Source: an uncultured Bacillota bacterium | GTDB taxonomy: Bacteria > Bacillota > Clostridia > Caldicoprobacterales > UBA3941 | Direction of reading: 5' to 3' | Length of the DNA stretch: 10,415 bases | Assembly (NCBI GenBank): GCA_937960725.1 | Contig: CALGOY010000109.1 | Span: 1-10,415 of the forward strand | Shown: positions 6,355 through 10,415 of the stretch, one piece after another | Position numbering within the stretch: position 1 is the first letter of the stretch | Layout of the letters: every line of letters starts with the position of its first letter | The notes under the pieces: generated by a model | Told to the model about the DNA's origin: nothing | The model's input: only the letters and a program-made list of their open reading frames with translations | Databases searched by the model: none | Translations under genes and position numbers: made by a program

Positions 6355-7746
6355 TTAATCTTCATCAGCGGGCTCCAATTCTTCATCTTCATTTTCATTT
6401 TCGTCTTCTTCGTTTTCATCTTCTTCTGCATTCTTATCTGAAGCAATACTCTCTAAAATCCCTATCATCGCCATGGAAGTTACCATAGAGCTCCCACCAT
6501 AGCTCACAAAAGGCATAGTTACGCCAGTGAGGGGGATCATTTTGATAACCCCTCCAATGATAACAAAGCTTTGAATAACTAGGGCAACTGTTGCCCCCAT
6601 CGCCAAAAGCGCCTTGTAGCTGCTAGGGGCATTGAGAGCAATTCTCGTTCCTCTAATAGCAATCAGCAAATAAAAACCGATCACACAAAAACCAACGATT
6701 AATCCAAATTCCTCACAAATAGCAGAGAAAATAAAATCCGTTCTCGATGCAGGTATCATCTGGGGCGAACCCAATCCCAACCCTAATCCGATCAATCCCC
6801 CGCTACTTATTGCAATAAGGGATTGAGCAATCTGGTAGCCTTTATTTTCAATATCTGCCCAGGGGTTTTTCCAAGCTTCTATCCGTACACGGACATGGCT
6901 AAATAAATAGTAGCTTGCCAAGCTCCCCAAGCTTGCAGCCCCCACAGCGCTTAAAATAACAATCCAATCGGAAGTAGCGATATAGTACATAAACATAAAG
7001 ATACAAAAATAAAGCAGCGCAGCTCCTAGATCCCGCTGCAGTACAACTAAAATGACTAACATAGCAACAAATGCAAAAATAGGCAAATTATCCTTGAAGC
7101 CTTTTTCCTTTGATAATCTCTCTGCTAACACCACTATTAATATTATTTTCACAAATTCTGAAGGCTGAATTGAAAAAGCGTCTGATAAGCTTATCCAATT
7201 TTTCGCCCCTGCTATTTCTTTGCCTAAAACCAAAGGCAGGATCAATAAAATATAGCTTAGTACTATTAAAGCATAGCTTATCCTTTTTCCTGGTGTCAGC
7301 TTCTTAGCAAAAATTCCAAAAATTATTAAGGCTACATTGCCCAATGCAAACCATTCCACCTGTCTGAAAGCCAGCTCAGGCTTAAGTCTTTGGAGCATAA
7401 TAAATCCTAATATAGCTAGAGTATCCACCGTTAAAAGCAAAATCCTATCAAATTTAGGAAAAAGAAGCTTCGTGAAATTGTATTGAAAAATTAGTATTGC
7501 TGAAATTAGCGCTCCGAGTATCGCTGCTTTTATATCAAAAACTTTTGAATCAAAGAATGAAAGAAGGGAAAAAGAAGAAAGAGCTAACAGCACCATAAAA
7601 AATAATACGTGTCCTAAGTGTTCTTCTAGTTCCGCCTTATTCTTTTTTATCCCTTCCCAAAATAATCTACCAAAAATGAGCAGCACTAAAGCCACAAACC
7701 AATAGCGCATAATTAAAGCTATTATTTCATATTGCCGCCCATCCAT
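6355..7746 (-). CDS. SEDS-family peptidoglycan glycosyltransferase (FtsW/RodA/SpoVE)
   Basis: Polytopic membrane enzyme that polymerises lipid II into glycan strands. Family landmarks are NWISLSDAFSIQPSEFVK, LQRDLGAALL, GYQIAQSLIAISSGG, SRTDFIF with the essential Asp (D349 counted from ATG 7782), and PLTGVTMPFVSYGGSS near the end. About ten hydrophobic segments are present. I prefer ATG 7746 (463 residues, starting MDGRQYEI): AAAGG lies 10 nt upstream, while ATG 7782 has no ribosome site and lies just before the predicted transcription start. The C-terminus carries an unusual acidic tail of about 25 residues, almost all Glu, Asp and Asn, after the last helix. The class B PBP follows directly, matching the known SEDS-bPBP pairing. 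RodA-like, FtsW-like and SpoVE-like roles are not separable here. Confidence 0.94.
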   Translation of the reverse strand: MDGRQYEIIALIMRYWFVALVLLIFGRLFWEGIKKNKAELEEHLGHVLFFMVLLALSSFSLLSFFDSKVFDIKAAILGALISAILIFQYNFTKLLFPKFDRILLLTVDTLAILGFIMLQRLKPELAFRQVEWFALGNVALIIFGIFAKKLTPGKRISYALIVLSYILLILPLVLGKEIAGAKNWISLSDAFSIQPSEFVKIILIVVLAERLSKEKGFKDNLPIFAFVAMLVILVVLQRDLGAALLYFCIFMFMYYIATSDWIVILSAVGAASLGSLASYYLFSHVRVRIEAWKNPWADIENKGYQIAQSLIAISSGGLIGLGLGLGSPQMIPASRTDFIFSAICEEFGLIVGFCVIGFYLLIAIRGTRIALNAPSSYKALLAMGATVALVIQSFVIIGGVIKMIPLTGVTMPFVSYGGSSMVTSMAMIGILESIASDKNAEEDENEEDENENEDEELEPADED

Positions 7747-7783
7747 AATCTCACAGCCTTTCCCAGTCAAAGCTACTACCATA

Positions 7784-7812
7784 ATTCTATGACAATAGAT
7801 AATAAAAGTAAA
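7784..7812 (-). promoter_or_regulatory. Candidate promoter of the SEDS-PBP operon
   Basis: On the minus strand TTTACT (7812-7807, four of six consensus bases) and TAGAAT (7789-7784, five of six) are separated by 17 bases. The start point would fall near 7777, downstream of ATG 7782 and 31 bases upstream of ATG 7746. If real, it rules out the longer gene start. It diverges from the tRNA promoter. Confidence 0.5.
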
Positions 7813-7841
7813 GAGAAAGCTATTTTTGAAAAATTTTAAGC

Positions 7842-7870
7842 TAGATTTTAAACTTCAGCTATGGTATAAT
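7842..7870 (+). promoter_or_regulatory. Extended -10 promoter of tRNA-Arg
   Basis: TATAAT at 7865-7870 is preceded by TGG, giving the extended -10 form TGnTATAAT. The -35 region 17 bases upstream (TAGATT, 7842-7847) is weak, as is common with an extended -10. Initiation near 7877 lies 9 bases before the mature tRNA. Confidence 0.75.
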
Positions 7871-7885
7871 ATAGTCGTAAAAAAC

Positions 7886-7961
7886 GCGTCTGTAGCTCAG
7901 TGGATAGAGTGTTCGACTCCGACTCGAAAGGCCGTGGGTTCGAATCCCGCCAGACGCACCA
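7886..7961 (+). tRNA. tRNA-Arg (anticodon CCG)
   Basis: A full cloverleaf can be folded by eye. The acceptor stem pairs GCGTCTG (7886-7892) with CAGACGC (7951-7957), followed by discriminator A and an encoded CCA (7959-7961). The D arm is GCTC...GAGT. The anticodon stem TTCGA/TCGAA encloses loop CTCCGAC, with anticodon CCG at 7919-7921, reading the Arg codon CGG. The T arm GTGGG/CCCGC encloses TTCGAAT. It is transcribed opposite to the flanking operons. An open frame crosses it from 7826, but that translation is the familiar spurious product of a tRNA gene. Confidence 0.97.
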
Positions 7962-7978
7962 AATTGTATTCAAACTTT

Positions 7979-8022
7979 TTCCAAAAGGCTAAATCACTCT
8001 ATAGTGGTTTAGCCTTTTGGAA
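7979..8022 (+). terminator. 20-bp hairpin after tRNA-Arg, probable terminator
   Basis: Bases 7979-7998 pair with 8003-8022 over 20 bp around the loop CTAT; the only irregular pair is T7994-G8007. The core GGCTAAATCACT...AGTGGTTTAGCC is followed by just four T, then GGAATG, so the U-tract is short and itself lies inside the stem. It begins 17 bases after the tRNA CCA end. I read it as the tRNA terminator. It also shields the downstream receiver gene from tRNA transcription. Confidence 0.65.
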
Positions 8023-8059
8023 TGATTTAAAGCAATTTATCGAAAGGGATGAGTACAGA

Positions 8060-8458
8060 TTGATACTTAGAGTTGTGGTGGTAGATAGCAGCTATAATGC
8101 CCGAAGAGACATTGATAGAAAAGTCAAATGGGTAGAACACGATTTTGAACTAGTTGGGGAAGCTAACAATGGAGAAGAAGCCCTCGCTTTACTCCCCCAC
8201 GTTTCTCCCCATGTAATATTTACAGAAATTAGAATGCCAAAAATGGATGGTATAACCTTTATAGAAACGGCAAAAAAACGCTGGCCAGATATCAAATATG
8301 TTATTGTCAGCAATTATGACAATTTCGATTATTTAAGGCAAGCTATGAAAGTAGGCGCCTACGATTATATACTAAAGCCTGTAAAAGTAGATGAAATCAA
8401 TCAGGTGCTACTGCGCGCAAAAATTGAAATAGAAACAGGAGTTAAAAAATTCTTTTAA
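8060..8458 (+). CDS. Stand-alone response-regulator receiver domain, atypical (phospho-acceptor Asp replaced by Glu)
   Basis: A 132-residue protein consisting of one CheY-like receiver domain most like that of YesN/AraC-type regulators, with no DNA-binding or other output domain. From TTG 8060 (AAAGGG 11 nt upstream) it starts MILRVVVVDSS. The start cannot lie much further upstream because the frame then enters the terminator hairpin and the tRNA. The usual acidic pair is D9-S10, so the second acid is lost. The phospho-acceptor position reads FTEIRMPKMDG, with E56 (GAA, 8225-8227) instead of Asp. S84, Y103 and K106 of the LKP motif are retained. Normal Asp phosphorylation should be impossible, and Glu may mimic the phosphorylated state. 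No histidine kinase is nearby and I see no clear promoter. Alternatives are a pseudo-receiver that acts by protein contact, or a remnant of a larger YesN-type regulator. Confidence 0.8.
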   Translation: MILRVVVVDSSYNARRDIDRKVKWVEHDFELVGEANNGEEALALLPHVSPHVIFTEIRMPKMDGITFIETAKKRWPDIKYVIVSNYDNFDYLRQAMKVGAYDYILKPVKVDEINQVLLRAKIEIETGVKKFF

Positions 8459-8486
8459 AAAAATCGCTGGAAACAGCGATTTTTTT
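8457..8486. terminator. Bidirectional terminator between the receiver gene and cdaR
   Basis: Arms 8457-8469 and 8474-8486 pair perfectly over 13 bp (A-run plus TCGCTG against CAGCGA plus T-run) around a GAAA tetraloop. The A-run includes the last two bases of the receiver stop codon. The other end lies 3 bases from the cdaR stop. It works in both directions and ends the two convergent genes. Confidence 0.95.
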
Positions 8487-8488
8487 AA

Positions 8489-9697
8489 TTATCTTATTGA
8501 TACCCTTACGCTAGTAGATCCTATATCAACCAACTCTATTCCTTCAGGAATGTTATCAACCTTGACAGGATAAAATTTTTCTCCTTTTTTCGCTCCCTCC
8601 AAATCGATATATACTTTAATATCGCTGGGCTTGACTGCTGTAACATATGAAGAGGGTCCTCTAATTACAATAGATACATTTTCATCCAGTATTTCTGCTT
8701 TTAGTCCTGTGGGAATGTTCCTCACATCTATCTCTTCGTATTCTATGGTTCTTTCAATAATTTTTTCAATTCTTACTAAAACTTGAATCCGAGATGGTTC
8801 TCCTGGGCTTAAGTGAACTCCTTCGTAATCTTGAAGCTTTAGCTCTCTTTTAACATCCGTCGAAGCACCTTCAATATCAAGCAGTTCCGTTCGTATGATA
8901 CCAAGATTATTTATTATTTCAGAAGGTCCACTAACCTGCACTTCTCCCGGGTTAATTTCGGTTCCTACTATCACATAGCCTTCTGCAGGTTTTCCTGTAA
9001 TCAGTGGGTCAACGGGCACTGCACGGGATGGATATATTGTAGCTACACAAAACTCGGGATTTTGATCGATATATTTAACCTCGATAGGATTATCATCTAT
9101 ATCCATCAGCTGAATAGGTATGGATTGTTCGAGCAACTCTATTTCCTTATTTTTATCAATTGAAAGGTATGCTTTCCCATACGCTACTTGCTCTACTAGC
9201 GATTCTGCCCCTCTTACTTCTACAAATTTAGGTGAAATTTCCGAATAACTCTTTGCTAATTTATCTTGATTTCTTTTATCAATTTCCAAGACTATAGGAA
9301 CAGTTTTAGATACAATTCGATCTACAGTAAGCTCTATATAGTATTCATGGTTAATGTGAATGTTTAGTGGGATGCCCTTAACATCAACTGGAACTTTAAC
9401 AGTTCCCGGTTCATTAATTTTTGAGAGATCGAGATAGACGTTAATATCATTTTCATTCAATTTGTTTAAATCGCTAGTTTTTCCTCTCACTTCAATGCTG
9501 TAACTTTCCGGTATATCCGAAGATAGCATCAAACCTTTCTCGGCAAGTTTTTCTTCATTCATTACAGTTATAGTTATATCGCGAAAAACTTTATCTCTAT
9601 ATGGATCCCGATTGTATGGACTCATGCTCCATAAAATGATCGCAATTGCAATAGAGAATAATTTCAACGTTAAATTGCGTTCAAAAAATTTACTCAT
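8489..9697 (-). CDS. cdaR: CdaR, YbbR-repeat regulator of the diadenylate cyclase CdaA
   Basis: Membrane-anchored protein that binds CdaA and modulates c-di-AMP production; its bulk lies outside the membrane. It has 402 residues: a single N-terminal signal-anchor helix (about 9-27) and then four YbbR repeats at roughly 35-130, 131-225, 226-312 and 313-402, recognisable from recurring V-x-V-R/S-G-P/A segments (EVRGK 69-73, EVRGAES 160-166, VSGPSE 255-260, VIRGPSS 344-350). The start ATG 9697 has an excellent GGAGG 7 bases upstream and overlaps the end of cdaA by 8 bases, so the two are translationally coupled. In Firmicutes glmM usually follows; here the transcript ends in a terminator 3 bases after the stop. 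Confidence 0.95.
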   Translation of the reverse strand: MSKFFERNLTLKLFSIAIAIILWSMSPYNRDPYRDKVFRDITITVMNEEKLAEKGLMLSSDIPESYSIEVRGKTSDLNKLNENDINVYLDLSKINEPGTVKVPVDVKGIPLNIHINHEYYIELTVDRIVSKTVPIVLEIDKRNQDKLAKSYSEISPKFVEVRGAESLVEQVAYGKAYLSIDKNKEIELLEQSIPIQLMDIDDNPIEVKYIDQNPEFCVATIYPSRAVPVDPLITGKPAEGYVIVGTEINPGEVQVSGPSEIINNLGIIRTELLDIEGASTDVKRELKLQDYEGVHLSPGEPSRIQVLVRIEKIIERTIEYEEIDVRNIPTGLKAEILDENVSIVIRGPSSYVTAVKPSDIKVYIDLEGAKKGEKFYPVKVDNIPEGIELVDIGSTSVRVSIR

Positions 9698-10415
9698 TCT
9701 TGGACCTCCGCTTAAGGAAATTAAATGGCCGGGGTTCTGGTTCTGGCTTGTATATTTTACTCAATATTTCATGGAGTCCTTTAGAATCAAGATATCTCGT
9801 CAGCTTGCCCCCACTAGCAGACGAAACTACTCCGTTTTCCTCAGATACAATAATAGCCAAAGCATCGGAACTTTCGGATATTCCCAAGGCAGCCCTATGG
9901 CGGGTTCCTAGCTGCTTACTAAGATTAGGATTTTCAGTTAAGGGCAAAAAACATCCTGCAGCCGCTATACGCTCTTGCCTAATAACTACCGCTCCATCGT
10001 GAAGAGGGGTGTTAGGAACAAAAATATTCTCTAGCAGCTCTCTAGATATCTTCGCATCAATTTTTACTCCTGTTTCAATAATATCGTTAATACCCGTCTC
10101 TCTTTCTATAACAATGAGTGCGCCTGTCCTACTTTTAGACATATTTTCTACAGCAGCAGTAATATCATCAATAATTTGGGAATAATTCCGTTCCTGTTCG
10201 TCTCGGATCAGCATCACTTTTTGGAAAAAACTTCCACGACCAATCTGTTCCAAAGCTCTTCTAAGCTCGGGCTGAAAAACGATAATACCTGCAATAATAC
10301 CAAAATCAATGGCATTTTCCAAGGCCCATGAAATTGTATTGAGATGTACCCATTTACTTACAAAATATATCAAGAAAAGAATAATTAATCCTTTTAAAAC
10401 CTGCTCAGCGCGGGT
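9690..10415 (-). CDS. cdaA: CdaA, membrane diadenylate cyclase (5' end off the window)
   Basis: Synthesises c-di-AMP from two ATP at the membrane; c-di-AMP controls potassium uptake and cell-wall balance in Firmicutes. 241 residues are visible. The frame stays open to the last base, where residues TRAEQVLKGLII align with the end of the first membrane segment of typical CdaA. The TTG at 10373 is therefore an internal Leu, not the start, and only about 30 residues are missing. The membrane segments end before the conserved FQPELRRALEQIGRG. The DAC domain has DGA (visible residues 140-142) and RHR (172-174), both needed for catalysis. The C-terminal tail after KIYKPEPEPRP is basic. It overlaps cdaR by 8 bases. 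The gene looks fully functional. Confidence 0.96.
   Translation of the reverse strand, partial: TRAEQVLKGLIILFLIYFVSKWVHLNTISWALENAIDFGIIAGIIVFQPELRRALEQIGRGSFFQKVMLIRDEQERNYSQIIDDITAAVENMSKSRTGALIVIERETGINDIIETGVKIDAKISRELLENIFVPNTPLHDGAVVIRQERIAAAGCFLPLTENPNLSKQLGTRHRAALGISESSDALAIIVSEENGVVSSASGGKLTRYLDSKGLHEILSKIYKPEPEPRPFNFLKRRSKNE

Noticed and set aside
6335..6355. Short GGAT tandem repeat at the penicillin-binding protein start
   Set aside because: Only two to three imperfect units and readily explained by the ribosome site and first codons.
7886..8060. tRNA-Arg as the attachment site of an integrated element
   Set aside because: No integrase is present and I saw no repeated copy of the tRNA 3' end downstream.
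8092..8313. Minus-strand open frame opposite the receiver gene
   Set aside because: The plus-strand product has clear receiver motifs; the minus product resembles nothing and has no start signal.
10371..10373. TTG as the start of cdaA
   Set aside because: The frame continues upstream to the window edge with residues typical of CdaA (TRAEQVLKG), so this is an internal Leu codon.

Overview
The window looks like a draft contig from a low-GC Firmicute, probably of the Clostridia. It is AT-rich by eye. It carries HPr kinase/phosphorylase, a CdaA/CdaR cyclic-di-AMP pair, an ECF-type vitamin-transporter S component and a consensus sigma-A promoter. TTG starts sit behind strong Shine-Dalgarno sequences. 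The species cannot be told from the window. The first 49 bases are not genomic: they match the Illumina P7/i7/Read-2 adapter, so the true left edge is base 50.

Layout, left to right. (1) Bases 50-2262, minus strand: a Cof-type HAD hydrolase, hprK and a ROK sugar kinase cut off by the adapter, read in that order as one tight cluster. HprK is the sensor of Firmicute carbon catabolite repression, and the ROK kinase probably phosphorylates a sugar, so the cluster has a carbohydrate-control theme. (2) Bases 2350-4215, minus: full-length uvrC (nucleotide excision repair). (3) Bases 4341-4771, minus: a broken ECF S-component gene. It has a perfect consensus promoter, an operator-like palindrome on its -35 box and a terminator after the frame-corrected stop. 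(4) Bases 4865-7746, minus: a SEDS (FtsW/RodA) glycan polymerase followed by a compact class B penicillin-binding protein, a matched polymerase/transpeptidase pair for peptidoglycan synthesis. (5) Bases 7842-8486, plus: a small island with tRNA-Arg(CCG), its promoter, a 20-bp hairpin and a stand-alone, probably unphosphorylatable receiver-domain protein. (6) Bases 8489-10415, minus: cdaA (running off the right edge) and cdaR, overlapping by 8 bases. They make and regulate c-di-AMP, which in Firmicutes is tied to cell-wall and potassium homeostasis.

Most of the window is ordinary housekeeping. The parts that deserve attention are the adapter-made gene end, the broken transporter gene with intact-looking control signals, and the receiver protein with Glu in place of the phospho-accepting Asp. 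I found no CRISPR array, IS element, phage module or undescribed multi-gene system.
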